Assembly: GCF_030730905.1 (NCBI RefSeq)
Contig: NZ_JAVAMP010000014.1
Coordinates: forward strand, 47,740-111,739
Direction of reading: 5' to 3'
Length of the DNA: 64,000 bases
DNA from: Chengkuizengella axinellae
Lineage (GTDB): Bacteria > Bacillota > Bacilli > Paenibacillales > KCTC-33759
Shown: positions 54,383 through 63,812 of the stretch, piece by piece
Position numbering within the stretch: the first letter of the stretch is position 1
Layout: each line of letters opens with the position of its first letter
The notes under the pieces: model-generated
What the model was told of the DNA's origin: nothing
Databases searched by the model: none
What the model saw: only the letters and a program-made list of their open reading frames with translations
Translations under genes and position numbers: made by a program

Positions 54383-54442
54383 AGTACTTTATCTGTCGTA
54401 GTAATATCAGTGTATCATAATTACTACGACAGGTAAAGTACT
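54383..54442. promoter_or_regulatory. Long inverted repeat, 22-bp arms, upstream of padR
   Basis: The left arm 54383-54404 begins AGTACTTTA and ends GTCGTAGTAA. The right arm 54421-54442 is its reverse complement with one mismatch, around a 16-nt spacer. No T-run directly follows, so an operator or cruciform is more likely than a terminator. Confidence 0.6.
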
Positions 54443-54666
54443 GGATTACTTTTTTGCAAACTACCTCCTAAACATTTAATCAATTTCATCACTCTCAAAA
54501 ACAATCCCTTTATATTCTATAATTCGACAAAATTTTCAAGAAAAATGTGATATTATGTCTTATAATGACAATAAAGAGAATCTTGCTTTGAGTAGAAGTT
54601 GTTATATCTCCTGCTGAAAGTTAGATGACCTTATCAGATGAAAATATTTAAAAGGAGGAATTAGAG

Positions 54667-55515
54667 ATGTACATAGTTGATTTTATGCAACGCTTGTTTA
54701 AAAAAGGAAATACGGGTATTATCATCTATCTCTTACTTAATACACTTATAGTCATCACTTTATTTCAAGATCCAATTATTGGGCTAATTGTGTATGGCAT
54801 ATCCCTTGTATTAGCTCTTTCTCCCTTCGGAGAATGGATCCTACGTGTACAACAAGGATGTAAACCATTGGCTCGAAAAGAACACATTGATCGATTACAA
54901 CCATTATTTGACGAAGTGTACTCAAAAGCTAAAAAGCTTGATCCCGATCTTCCTGATGATATTAAATTGTTTATTAGTAAAGATCCAACTCCAAACGCTT
55001 TTGCAACTGGACGTAAAACAATTTGTATAAATAAAGGCATGTTGGAATTTAGTGATGAACAAATAAAGGCAACTTTTGCTCATGAGTTTGGGCATCTATC
55101 AAACAAAGATACAGATTTAATCTTAATTGTCTCTGTCGGAAATTTGATCATGACAGCTTTATTTATTTTTTACAGAATTATATTTACATTCTTTGGATCG
55201 ATGTTCAGTGTAATTAATCACAGTTTAGGAAGCGTCTTAATCACATTCCTTATTGATATCATCTTAGTGGGTATGATGTGGTTGTGGACCAAATTTGGTA
55301 CAGTTTTAGTTATGCATACTTCAAGAAGTAAGGAGTATGAAGCTGATCATTTCGCTCACCAATTAGGTTATGGAGCTGGTCTAATAGAAGTACTTGATCG
55401 TTTCAATGAGATTGATTTAGGGGATACAAAAGGATTATGGGCAAATTTAGCTTCTAGCCACCCTGATCCAGATCAAAGAATTGGCAAGTTACAAAATCTT
55501 GAGGATGTTGCGTAG
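54667..55515 (+). CDS. HtpX/M48-family membrane zinc metalloprotease
   Basis: A 282-residue membrane protease. The zinc motif is HEFGHLSNKD (residues about 139-148), and the third ligand lies in SRSKEYEADHFAHQLG. Membrane helices are near 17-33, 35-53, 153-172 and 190-218. PTPNAFATGRKTICINKGML is the usual substrate-binding segment of HtpX. These proteases degrade damaged membrane proteins. It is monocistronic with a strong terminator and divergent from padR. Confidence 0.87.
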   Translation: MYIVDFMQRLFKKGNTGIIIYLLLNTLIVITLFQDPIIGLIVYGISLVLALSPFGEWILRVQQGCKPLARKEHIDRLQPLFDEVYSKAKKLDPDLPDDIKLFISKDPTPNAFATGRKTICINKGMLEFSDEQIKATFAHEFGHLSNKDTDLILIVSVGNLIMTALFIFYRIIFTFFGSMFSVINHSLGSVLITFLIDIILVGMMWLWTKFGTVLVMHTSRSKEYEADHFAHQLGYGAGLIEVLDRFNEIDLGDTKGLWANLASSHPDPDQRIGKLQNLEDVA

Positions 55516-55561
55516 TCATAGAGTCATAAAAAAAAAGATTTTAATCAAACGGTAGTATTTC

Positions 55562-55607
55562 AAATTCGGATGTTGTTAGTAGTAGAACACTAGACATCCG
55601 AATTTTT
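55562..55607 (+). terminator. Intrinsic terminator of the HtpX-like gene
   Basis: AAATTCGGATGT pairs perfectly with ACATCCGAATTT, followed by TTTC and further T residues. Confidence 0.85.
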
Positions 55608-55790
55608 CAAAAAAACAAACATACAAATAGATTAATTGCAGGTATTCGCTTTCCACCTTGTTAAGTCTCCACCATCTTTATATTCCTCATAATATTTCTC
55701 TTAATTATTGACAACACTCTAACTAAGTAATAGGTTTTTAACCCCTATATTTATACAAAATAATTAGTTCAAAAATAGGTAAGGAATGAT

Positions 55791-56525
55791 ATGATGCTTT
55801 CTTTTATTCAACCCGATGGTGATAACCAATTTGTCCTCTTTTCCCTTGAGCACCTTTTGTCTTTATTCACTGTGATAGCCATTATTTTGGTTATATATTG
55901 GTATAGAAACAGCTTAAAAAAAACCCTCCTTAATAATCTATCAAGAGGAATTATTATAACAATTCTTATTATTTCAGAAATAAGTCTTCATGCTTGGCTT
56001 TGGTGGGTTGATGAATGGGGGTTTCGAAATGCACTTCCACTTCATTTGAGCAGCATCTCTCTTTTACTAGCAGCGTTATTGCTTTGGATCAAAAGTTATC
56101 GTCTTTTTGAATTCACTTATTTTGTTGGGATTGGCAGTGCACTTCAAGCTATGATCACGCCAGATATTAGTTTATATACCTTCCCACATTTTCGATATGT
56201 TCAGTTTTTTATAGCACACGGAGGAATAGTGATAGCCAATTTTTTCATGGTATTTGTTGAAGGTTTTCGCCCTACATTGAAATCTTTGTGGAGAGCTTTT
56301 TTCTATCTAAATCTTTATACTTTATTTATATTTGCCTTTAATTTATTTATAGGTAGCAATTATATGTACGTCTCAAGAAAACCATTCAATCCTTCTTTAA
56401 TTGATTATTTGGGTCCATGGCCTTGGTATATCATTCCGTTAGAGATTATAGCGCTTGTTACGTTTTTTATGCTGTATTTGCCTTTTTGGTTTTTGGAGAG
56501 AAAAGGTATGAAAGAAATTAAGTAA
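55791..56525 (+). CDS. YwaF-type integral membrane protein (TIGR02206/TMEM164-like)
   Basis: A 244-residue protein with about six or seven membrane helices. It matches the YwaF family: LPLHLSSISLLLAALLL, GIGSALQAMITPD, FRYVQFFIAHGGIVIAN and a late LGPWPWYIIPLEI. The invariant His-Gly-Gly and Leu-Pro-Leu-His motifs are present. The human relative TMEM164 is an acyltransferase; the bacterial role is unknown. The start could be ATG at 55791 or 55794. Confidence 0.85.
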   Translation: MMLSFIQPDGDNQFVLFSLEHLLSLFTVIAIILVIYWYRNSLKKTLLNNLSRGIIITILIISEISLHAWLWWVDEWGFRNALPLHLSSISLLLAALLLWIKSYRLFEFTYFVGIGSALQAMITPDISLYTFPHFRYVQFFIAHGGIVIANFFMVFVEGFRPTLKSLWRAFFYLNLYTLFIFAFNLFIGSNYMYVSRKPFNPSLIDYLGPWPWYIIPLEIIALVTFFMLYLPFWFLERKGMKEIK

Positions 56526-56628
56526 GATACGGAACAAACTGCTAAATGATTGCGACATGAGTTAATTAAAGGAAGTTGTATACCTGATCGTGCTAATTGA
56601 AAAAATTACACGCTACCGACATTGTTGT

Positions 56629-57294
56629 TCATATAAACGGATTTTTCCATTCCATAAGCAGTGCATAATGAGCTGATTCTTCATCTTCCAAATAATCTGG
56701 TAAAAGAGTGACGGGTACACGACCACACCTTAATAAAAAAGATACGACAGGATCTTTTCTTTGTCCCGAGACTACTTGCTCAATATACTTTTCTGGTGAC
56801 AACTGATTCTGCAACTTTCCATAACCAGGCATTCGTGCCCCTCCCATCAAAGATGAGATGCCTTGTTGAATGACGATGTGATACATCGATTGCATCATTA
56901 GTTTCCCAAGTCCGTACTTTCTAAAGGTTGGCTTTACACTTATATCGACCACGTATAAAGTATCTCCGTCTGGATTATGATTTCGGATATATCCATCATC
57001 TGTTACGATTTCCCACTGATGTTTATGTATATAATGTTGATGATTAATGCGAAGAGCCGTCATAGAACCTGCAATTTCTCCATCTGTTTCTACACAAAGC
57101 GCTCCTTCTGGAAATCTTGTAATGTGCTCCTCCAATTGTTCCATACTCCACCATAAATCCGAAGAAAATGGCGGAGGAAAACTTTCTTTTTGAACCTCAA
57201 TTAATGCTGCAATATCTTTTCTTTCATATTGACGAACAGTAGCTAATAATGGCTTATCATTTTGAAAAACATAGATTGTTTTCCTATACATCAT
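56629..57294 (-). CDS. GNAT acetyltransferase, separate counterpart of the YhcX N-terminal domain
   Basis: A 221-residue GNAT protein. The acetyl-CoA motif is KPTFRKYGLGKLMMQSMYHI, and the preceding strand is DTLYVVDISVKP. GARMPGYGKLQNQLSPEKYI is a long specific block. It begins 28 bp after the stop of the carbon-nitrogen hydrolase gene. In Bacillus subtilis YhcX these two activities, as I recall, form one 513-residue protein. Here they are two separate genes with the order reversed, but likely co-transcribed. Confidence 0.85.
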   Translation of the reverse strand: MMYRKTIYVFQNDKPLLATVRQYERKDIAALIEVQKESFPPPFSSDLWWSMEQLEEHITRFPEGALCVETDGEIAGSMTALRINHQHYIHKHQWEIVTDDGYIRNHNPDGDTLYVVDISVKPTFRKYGLGKLMMQSMYHIVIQQGISSLMGGARMPGYGKLQNQLSPEKYIEQVVSGQRKDPVVSFLLRCGRVPVTLLPDYLEDEESAHYALLMEWKNPFI

Positions 57295-57322
57295 TCTTCC
57301 CCCTAAAGTTCCTAAATTTAGA

Positions 57323-58180
57323 TTACTCCCAATCCGTATATAAATCTGTACGTCTATCTCTCCAAGTTGTTACAGAACCCTTAGCACGTACTCGATATAA
57401 AAGCTCTAAATTTAAGTCAGCAGTAACAATTTCATCATGGTTTAATTCTCCTTCTACTAGAATGCCACGAGGAGGAAATGGAATATCATTTGGTGTAATC
57501 ACAGCAGCCTGCCCCATATTCGCTCGCATAAAATCAACGGTTGGTAAAGATCCAACAGTACCCGTTAACACAACATACACTTGATTTTCTACTGCACGAG
57601 CATGACTTGTATAACGAACTCGGTAAAATCCATGACGATCATCGGTACAAGATGGACAGAAAATAACATCTGCTCCTTTCGCTCTTGCCATTCGAACAAT
57701 CTCTGGAAACTCTATATCATAACAAGTTAACATACATACCTTCCCAAATTTTGTTTCAAATACATTTAAAGTTTCTCCTGCCACCATGTTCCACTCTTCC
57801 TTTTCTGTAGGCGTAATATGAAGCTTCGGCTGTTCTTCCACTCTACCATCTGGATAAAAAAGATGTGCCATATTTAGTAGTTTTCCATTCCGTTTTACAA
57901 CATGTGTTCCTCCTACAATATGTATATCATATTTAACAGCCATTTCTATAAATAATGATATATATTGATCTGTAAATAAAGGAAGTTCATCAATTCGAAG
58001 TGCTTCTCCATTTTCATTTCCGATGGACAATAATTGTGTTGTGAAAAATTCAGGAAACAGTACAAATTGTGTTTCATATTCTTGTGCTGTACGTATATAG
58101 TGCTCTACTTGCTGTGCAAATTCAGCAAAAGAAGAGATGGTGTGTAGATGATATTGTACGGCGGATACACGAAAGTTCAT
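57323..58180 (-). CDS. Carbon-nitrogen hydrolase (nitrilase superfamily), YhcX-like
   Basis: A 285-residue nitrilase-superfamily hydrolase with the Glu-Lys-Cys triad: Glu in FVLFPEFFTT, Lys in EQPKLHITPTEKEEW and Cys in VCMLTCYDIEFPE. The substrate is probably an amide; the linked GNAT suggests an acylated amino compound. Start ATG at 58180 after AAGGAGG. First gene of a pair with the GNAT; a DUF3298 gene ends 20 bp upstream. Confidence 0.9.
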   Translation of the reverse strand: MNFRVSAVQYHLHTISSFAEFAQQVEHYIRTAQEYETQFVLFPEFFTTQLLSIGNENGEALRIDELPLFTDQYISLFIEMAVKYDIHIVGGTHVVKRNGKLLNMAHLFYPDGRVEEQPKLHITPTEKEEWNMVAGETLNVFETKFGKVCMLTCYDIEFPEIVRMARAKGADVIFCPSCTDDRHGFYRVRYTSHARAVENQVYVVLTGTVGSLPTVDFMRANMGQAAVITPNDIPFPPRGILVEGELNHDEIVTADLNLELLYRVRAKGSVTTWRDRRTDLYTDWE

Positions 58181-58200
58181 GGAAAAGCCTCCTTATTCAT

Positions 58201-59097
58201 TTATATAATAGGGATTGATATAGTTTGTATTTCTGCTGCACCTGGAGCTATTTCATATTTATTAAATAAAACATACAGTGTATTATTCTCAATATAAAAA
58301 GCTTGATCTTCTCTTACAGACTGAAACCTAAGTTCTCCTGATAAATTTGTTGGATAGTATTTTTCGTTGTTATTCATATGCTGTATTATAAGATGATTCA
58401 TCGTATTTAAATCAAATATATCCGTAATACAAACTTCTTTACCATTTGATTCATTGATCATATTCAATGACATCACTCTTACCATATCTGTCGCTCCACC
58501 AGTATAGGTTCTAGTTGTAATAAGTATATGAACTAAATTTCCGGATACGATCATTTCATAGTTCATTGTTAATTCAAATTGATGAGCAGAGTAATTATTT
58601 CGCTTCATATCTTCCAAATACTCCGCTGCGCTTGACTCGATTTCTTTGATCTCATTCTGATAATAATTTGCTATTTTTTTATTGATTTCATTTTCAAACT
58701 GTTTGTCCTTTAATCCATGAATTTCTGGTTGGACGGTAGTTATAACACTGGCTTCATCCTCTGTAGATATTGTTTTTTCTATTACAGTCACATCACTATC
58801 TGTTGAACTAGATAAATTGATCTTAGATTTTATCATGATTTTGCTTTCATTAAATTTGTTCTCTGTGTCATTTAGTCCATTTTCTAGAGGCTTGTCCTCT
58901 AAGTTATCATTTTCAGGTTGTTCACTAGATGGTATTTTAGTCTGTTTATCACTGGATGTAGGATTTGGTAATACTTCATTAGATGAGATGTCACCGGCAT
59001 TGGAATTTAACATCATTGTATTTTTAAAATTGGATATAAGATATAATCCCGAGAAAATAATTGCCAATAATGTAGTAGCTACAATCATTTTCTTCAT
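58201..59097 (-). CDS. Membrane-anchored DUF4163/DUF3298 protein (RsiV-like extracellular domain)
   Basis: A 298-residue protein with an N-terminal membrane anchor (about 5-22), a long Ser/Asn/Glu-rich linker (35-110), and a C-terminal region with QPEIHGLKDKQFENEINKKI and the hallmark YEIAPGAAEIQTISIP. These fit DUF4163 plus DUF3298, the extracellular domains of RsiV, the lysozyme-binding anti-sigma factor. It has no anti-sigma motif inside the cell and no cognate sigma next to it, so it is probably a wall or lysozyme-related protein. Not a lipoprotein (no lipobox). Confidence 0.78.
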   Translation of the reverse strand: MKKMIVATTLLAIIFSGLYLISNFKNTMMLNSNAGDISSNEVLPNPTSSDKQTKIPSSEQPENDNLEDKPLENGLNDTENKFNESKIMIKSKINLSSSTDSDVTVIEKTISTEDEASVITTVQPEIHGLKDKQFENEINKKIANYYQNEIKEIESSAAEYLEDMKRNNYSAHQFELTMNYEMIVSGNLVHILITTRTYTGGATDMVRVMSLNMINESNGKEVCITDIFDLNTMNHLIIQHMNNNEKYYPTNLSGELRFQSVREDQAFYIENNTLYVLFNKYEIAPGAAEIQTISIPII

Positions 59098-59151
59098 TTA
59101 AATTTATCCTTAAATGTCGCAAAAGACAGCGCTTGATATACTTTCATTGCA

Positions 59152-59709
59152 TTACTCATCCTCTACTAACCTCGCTACTTTTCCACCACATTTCTTACAA
59201 GATCCTTTTAAAACCAAACCAAGCCGATCATTTTGTATATTATAATCAAGTATTGTGGTAACACCACAATTTGAGCAAAATACGTTATCTAATAGTATTT
59301 TTTGCACATGAGTAGGTATATCTGACCACTTTCTTAAACTCTCAAAATCTGTAATTTCTGAAGAAGATTTTGCATTATGATAGTCTACAATTTCCTTGCA
59401 TACATCCATTAATACTTCAATAGCAAATTCAATAGTGTATTTTATTCTGGCACAGCTTTTTCCCATTGATGCTGATGGAATTAATTCCTTAATCAGCGAC
59501 AGTACTCTTAAGTCATCAGTATAAAAGGAAAAATAGTTTTTTTGAGCTGCAAAAGCTATAAAATACCCATCGCCTCTATAAGTAGGCATTTTATAATGAA
59601 AGGATTCTTCCAGTTCCGGGAAAACTTCTCTCATAAATTGTACAAGATGTTCAGTCCACTCTTTTTTCACTCCATCTAAATTAGACATGTAATCATTAAC
59701 CAATTGCAT
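59152..59709 (-). CDS. DUF1801 protein with C-terminal zinc ribbon
   Basis: A 185-residue protein. Residues 1-115 resemble the YdhG/DUF1801 (iron-chaperone-like) fold: FPELEESFHYKMPTYRGDGYFIAFAAQKNYFSFY. The C-terminus has two CxxC knuckles, FCSNCG and GSCKKCGG, forming a probable zinc ribbon. The fusion suggests a metal or nucleic-acid contact. GAGGGG lies before the ATG. Function unknown. Confidence 0.75.
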   Translation of the reverse strand: MQLVNDYMSNLDGVKKEWTEHLVQFMREVFPELEESFHYKMPTYRGDGYFIAFAAQKNYFSFYTDDLRVLSLIKELIPSASMGKSCARIKYTIEFAIEVLMDVCKEIVDYHNAKSSSEITDFESLRKWSDIPTHVQKILLDNVFCSNCGVTTILDYNIQNDRLGLVLKGSCKKCGGKVARLVEDE

Positions 59710-59892
59710 ATATTATCCCCTCTAATCCTATGAATGTATGGTTGCAAAATGAAACAATCGTCCACTTGGCATATTCACCACTTACATTTCTGATTGTATC
59801 ATCACAACAAACTTCATATCAAAATTTTCTAAATGAATGTCTATTCCATATAATTGATCCTTTGCTTAATAAGATTATTCATGATTACAAGT

Positions 59893-61284
59893 TCACTTAG
59901 GTATCTTCATAGTAAACAAAACCCCATTCTCTTCATTCTCTATCTTATACTTGATACCGAGTGTGTCAAATATTCGTTTAACAATATATAACCCTATTCC
60001 GCTTCCACCTGTATGACGATTCCTTGATTTTTCTAACCTTGTGAAAGGTGCAAAAATGGAGTCCATTTGTGTCTCATCAATAGAAACTTCTGAGTTAAAT
60101 ACAGTAATATTGATGCTTTCATCTTCCTCATTACTTATGATCTGAACCTGAGCCCCCACTGGTGAATACATCATTGCATTGTGAATAATATTAAGGAGCG
60201 CTTTCTCCAGCAATTTTTTATCTGTTTGCGCAAAAATAGGACTGTCGTCTGCTTCTATTTTCACTTCCAATTGTTTTTCTCTAGAAAAATAAGCAAGCGT
60301 ATTACAAATCCGTTCTAGGAGTTCTGTTAAATTCACTTTAGTTACATCAGGATTAAAACCTGCTCTATCCACTTTGGAAAGATGTAATACTTCCTTTACG
60401 AGCCCCTCTAATTCTTCCATATTTTTAAATGATCGGAATAAATATTTGTCACGATCTTTATAAACCCCAATATTGTGTAACATTCCCTCTAATTGCCCTT
60501 TGACTATCGTAATGGGTGACTTTAATTCATGTGAAATAATGGCAAACAAATCTCTTCGCTCTGCCTCCAGTTCCTTCTCACGCTCTATATCTTGCTTTAA
60601 TTGATCGTTGGTATGATGCAGTTCCTCCATCGTTTGCTGTAACCGCGCAGATAACTGATTCAAACTTGTCGATAGTTCTCCTAATTCATCTTTTGAATTG
60701 TATTTGCTTGTTGTTGAAAAATCTAATTTAGCCATTTTTTTAGCTACTTTATTGATTTCAAGTAAAGGTTTTGACAACATTTTCGCATAAAAAAAAGCAC
60801 CTGCAATAGATATTATGAACACAAAAATAACAGTATATGGGAAAAACACGAATATAGCTCTTTGCGTATCGTCAATAGGATATAAAGGTTGTGTTAATGT
60901 AATACTTGTTCTTCCCATTTCTTGAATATATATGATCTGTTCAACTTCATTCTTTTCAATACTCTGATCGTACAGATCAAGCGATGCATTTTGATGACCA
61001 GCCTCTAAATCAAAAAAATATAAACTAAGAAAAGCATTGTTTGCTTTTTCATATTTATCAGCAGATTCAAATACATGATCTAAGTTTTCCCCATCTACCT
61101 CCGCAGCGAGTTTAGACAAGCTTTTTTCTAATTGATCTAATTTATACTGTTTATAAAAGTCAGGAAGAAAAAAATAAAGTGCTGCATAAATGAGCATAGA
61201 CGAAACCATTAAAAGTGTAATCGTTACCATAAATATTTTAAAAGCAATGCCTCTATTCTTAAGAAAATAAATAAACTTACTCAT
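59893..61284 (-). CDS. Sensor histidine kinase of a two-component system
   Basis: A 463-residue kinase. Two membrane helices (about 12-38 and 147-170) enclose a roughly 105-residue external sensor with no known fold. HAMP follows, then HisKA with FAIISHELKSPITIVKGQLE (phospho-His), and HATPase with IIHNAMMYSP, and TGGSGIGLYIVKRIFDTLG. ATG at 61284 overlaps the end of the response-regulator gene by 8 bp, with GTGGGG upstream. The pair resembles VanS-like systems. The signal is unknown. Confidence 0.9.
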   Translation of the reverse strand: MSKFIYFLKNRGIAFKIFMVTITLLMVSSMLIYAALYFFLPDFYKQYKLDQLEKSLSKLAAEVDGENLDHVFESADKYEKANNAFLSLYFFDLEAGHQNASLDLYDQSIEKNEVEQIIYIQEMGRTSITLTQPLYPIDDTQRAIFVFFPYTVIFVFIISIAGAFFYAKMLSKPLLEINKVAKKMAKLDFSTTSKYNSKDELGELSTSLNQLSARLQQTMEELHHTNDQLKQDIEREKELEAERRDLFAIISHELKSPITIVKGQLEGMLHNIGVYKDRDKYLFRSFKNMEELEGLVKEVLHLSKVDRAGFNPDVTKVNLTELLERICNTLAYFSREKQLEVKIEADDSPIFAQTDKKLLEKALLNIIHNAMMYSPVGAQVQIISNEEDESINITVFNSEVSIDETQMDSIFAPFTRLEKSRNRHTGGSGIGLYIVKRIFDTLGIKYKIENEENGVLFTMKIPK

Positions 61285-61942
61285 ATATTTTATACCCCAC
61301 ACCCTTAACCGTTTTAATATAGTCTCCTTTTAATTTTCTTCGTATATTTTTAATATGAGTATCCACTACTCTTGTATCCCCGTAATAATTATATCCCCAT
61401 AGGTTATCAATCAATGTTTCTCTTGGAATTACTTTTCCTCTGTTTTTCAATAAGATTTGAAGGAGATCAAATTCTTTCATCGTTAACTCTACAGGTTCAT
61501 TCTCTTCATAAACTTCCATTGAATCTACATCAAGTACTAACTCTTTAAATGAAAGCTTGGTATGTTCATTTTTTTGAGCATGGCGTTTCCTTCGAAGTAC
61601 TGCCTCTACTCTTTTAATGAGAACCTGAAATGAGAAAGGTTTTGTAATATAATCATCTATTCCTAAATCAAATCCTCGAATTTGATCTACATCATCTTCT
61701 AAAGCTGTCAACATGATCATAGGTATATCCGAGTTTTGACGTATCAGCTGACATAATTGAAAACCATCCATCTTTGGCATCATGACATCCATCATCACAA
61801 GGTCAAAATCATTTTGCTGGAATAACTTAAATCCTTCAAATCCATCTTTTGCTGACATTACTTTATATTCTTGTGTCTGCAAAAATTCACAGATCAGCTC
61901 ACGAATTTCATGATCATCCTCAACAACAAGAATTGAATACAT
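61277..61942 (-). CDS. OmpR-family response regulator
   Basis: A 221-residue regulator. The receiver domain has DDHEIRE, the phospho-acceptor Asp in DLVMMDVMMPKMDG and Lys in TKPFSFQVL. The winged-helix DNA-binding domain contains LTMKEFDLLQILLKNRGKVI and YGDTRVVDTHIKNIRRKL. ATG at 61942 has AAGGAG 7 bp upstream; a longer in-frame start to 62011 is rejected. Translationally coupled to the kinase. Its target may be the secreted protein at 62264 or distant genes. Confidence 0.93.
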   Translation of the reverse strand: MYSILVVEDDHEIRELICEFLQTQEYKVMSAKDGFEGFKLFQQNDFDLVMMDVMMPKMDGFQLCQLIRQNSDIPMIMLTALEDDVDQIRGFDLGIDDYITKPFSFQVLIKRVEAVLRRKRHAQKNEHTKLSFKELVLDVDSMEVYEENEPVELTMKEFDLLQILLKNRGKVIPRETLIDNLWGYNYYGDTRVVDTHIKNIRRKLKGDYIKTVKGVGYKIYE

Positions 61943-62202
61943 ATTAATCTCCTTACCTATTTGATAAAAGTAAAACCTAACTTTGATGTTCAAACCCAAT
62001 TTAAGTTTCACTTTTTAGTGGACACCTTTAAAGACCTTCCGAATATATCTTTAAGTTTCTTTGCAATAGTAGTATAGAAAGAGTACTAACCAAAATTACT
62101 AAGAGGTATTATCTCACAGTAATGTGTATTCTATGTGTAGAGGGTTTACGGAAGTAATTTTATTCGAAAGAATGATACATTTTTAAAAATTTTATCAAAG
62201 AC

Positions 62203-62231
62203 AAAAATACTCCCTCTTCAAAAAGAGGGAG
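62203..62231 (-). terminator. Intrinsic terminator of the secreted protein gene
   Basis: CTCCCTCTT (62210-62218) pairs with AAGAGGGAG (62223-62231); a T5 run follows on the minus strand. It lies 33 bp past the stop at 62264. Confidence 0.85.
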
Positions 62232-62263
62232 CTAACTGACTCATCTTAAATCGAGGGATTCCA

Positions 62264-62929
62264 CTATCTTGGAATATATTCCTCATAATAAACTTCTAAA
62301 CCAACAATTCTATGCATAAAGTTTCCTTCCCCATCATACACATTTCCGTATTTGTCTTTTGAATGCAAGACACTGCCATCTGGAAGATAGAGAGTTTTAC
62401 TACCATCACTTTCACTATCCACTACTATTACTTCACCTTCAGAGTTTATTAATTTGTGTTCTACGTCTGGTTTAACGATTAAACTCTTTATATATTCTAG
62501 TGCATTTTCATTGGAAACTTTAATTATTTTATCTTCCCCATCATTCCCCAACTGAGCAAGCAACTCGGGAAGTGTCATTAACCATTGACCTGTTTCCGTA
62601 ACCACAATCTCACCTGTCATTTCATCAACTGTTACTATACCAGAATCATTTAAATATTCAGCGATTTCGATAGTTTCATCTTTATTAACAAATACAACAT
62701 CGTTCTCTGGCATAGGCAATTGTTTTATTTGATCTATCAGCTCTTGTGGGAGTTCACTTAGATTTGTTTCAATTCCCCCCGGGACTTCTTTGCTGTATTG
62801 TTCAAGTTGTTTCTCGATTTCAGATTCAGTGATGTCTGAGACAGTTTCATTTGCATTCGCATTCGTTCCTACTACTCCAATTGAGGTTAAAGCTAATCCA
62901 CCAGCTAACGCTACACTAAGTAATTTCAT
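62264..62929 (-). CDS. Secreted hypothetical protein
   Basis: A 221-residue protein with a signal peptide cleaved probably after NANA (about residue 26). The mature part is acidic with no known domain; it includes TLPELLAQLGNDGEDKI, a C-terminal SDGSKTLYLPDGSVLHSKDK and KYGNVYDGEGNFMHR, which look like two short beta-hairpin repeats. AAGGAGAG precedes the ATG. It is upstream of the two-component genes but terminated separately. Function unknown. Confidence 0.72.
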   Translation of the reverse strand: MKLLSVALAGGLALTSIGVVGTNANANETVSDITESEIEKQLEQYSKEVPGGIETNLSELPQELIDQIKQLPMPENDVVFVNKDETIEIAEYLNDSGIVTVDEMTGEIVVTETGQWLMTLPELLAQLGNDGEDKIIKVSNENALEYIKSLIVKPDVEHKLINSEGEVIVVDSESDGSKTLYLPDGSVLHSKDKYGNVYDGEGNFMHRIVGLEVYYEEYIPR

Positions 62930-63164
62930 TTTAATTTCTCTCCTTGTTAAATATATTATTTTGTTTACAAGTTTGATTATATATTTGGAAAGTGTAGTTT
63001 ATATGGAGTGTATGTGTGGTTTAGTTGGGGATTTGATTAAGATGAGATTAAATTAAGTTGTTTTATTTTGATGCTCCTCTTGGTTGTTATTAGCATTAAA
63101 TAAAAGGTTAATTTGATATTTTATAGAATACATTACCTTTATAAATGAATAGGAGGTATTTGAT

Positions 63165-63812
63165 TTGAAAAAAACATTATTTATTACTGGCTTATTTATT
63201 TTACTATTTTCAGTAACCGTATTTGCTGCATCGGAATTTAAAATGATTGTTAATGGTACACAAGTTGATGTTGAACTCAAGGTAATTGATGGTGCTACAT
63301 ATGTTCCACTTCGTGCAGTTGGTGAAATGTTAGGTGCAGATGTGATATATGACGGTACCACTAAAACAATCACTATAAACGATGAAGGTCAAACAACTTC
63401 AGAATATGCAAAATATGAAGAAGATGCTAAACGGTTGTATCAAACCTCACCTAAAGATTTAAAGCCAGAAACGAGAGAGCTCTTAATGGATGTAAATTAC
63501 CAGAGCATTATACTTCCTGATCAGTTTGAGGAAAAAATAGATAATGAAGAGAGTTTCTTTGTTTATTTCTTTTCACCTGCTTGTCACCATTGTATATACA
63601 CAACCCCACTTTTGAATCCTATCGCAGAAGAAGTTGGAGTTGAATTATTTCAGTATAATGTGTATGAGTTTGAACAAGGATGGGAGTATGTTAATTCAAC
63701 CCCAACTATTATTTATTTTGAAAATGGACAACAAAAAGATCTAATCTCTGGTGGAATTACTAATGATGTAGTTGCTAATCAATATAAAGAGTTTTTAATG
63801 AATAATAAATAA
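63165..63812 (+). CDS. Secreted fusion of copper-amine-oxidase N-terminal-like domain and thioredoxin domain
   Basis: A 215-residue protein with a signal peptide (residues 1-22, AFAAS type). Residues about 25-75 match the copper amine oxidase N-terminal domain common on Paenibacillus surface proteins: VNGTQVDVELKVIDGATYVPLRAVGEMLGADV reads in that pattern (split here: KVIDGATYVPLRAVGEMLGA is the key block). The C-terminal domain is thioredoxin-like with ACHHCIYTTP (CxxC) and the cis-Pro motif NSTPTIIYF. It starts with TTG after AGGAGG. Probable extracytoplasmic thiol oxidoreductase. The two-domain combination is unusual. Confidence 0.75.
   Translation: MKKTLFITGLFILLFSVTVFAASEFKMIVNGTQVDVELKVIDGATYVPLRAVGEMLGADVIYDGTTKTITINDEGQTTSEYAKYEEDAKRLYQTSPKDLKPETRELLMDVNYQSIILPDQFEEKIDNEESFFVYFFSPACHHCIYTTPLLNPIAEEVGVELFQYNVYEFEQGWEYVNSTPTIIYFENGQQKDLISGGITNDVVANQYKEFLMNNK

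Larger units (their letters stand above)
54334..54666. other. Intergenic regulatory region between padR and HtpX-like gene
   Basis: This gap has no coding potential that I can see. It holds the palindromes at 54363-54375 and 54383-54442 and the promoters of the divergent padR and HtpX-like genes. AAAGGAGG lies just before the HtpX-like start. Confidence 0.5.
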
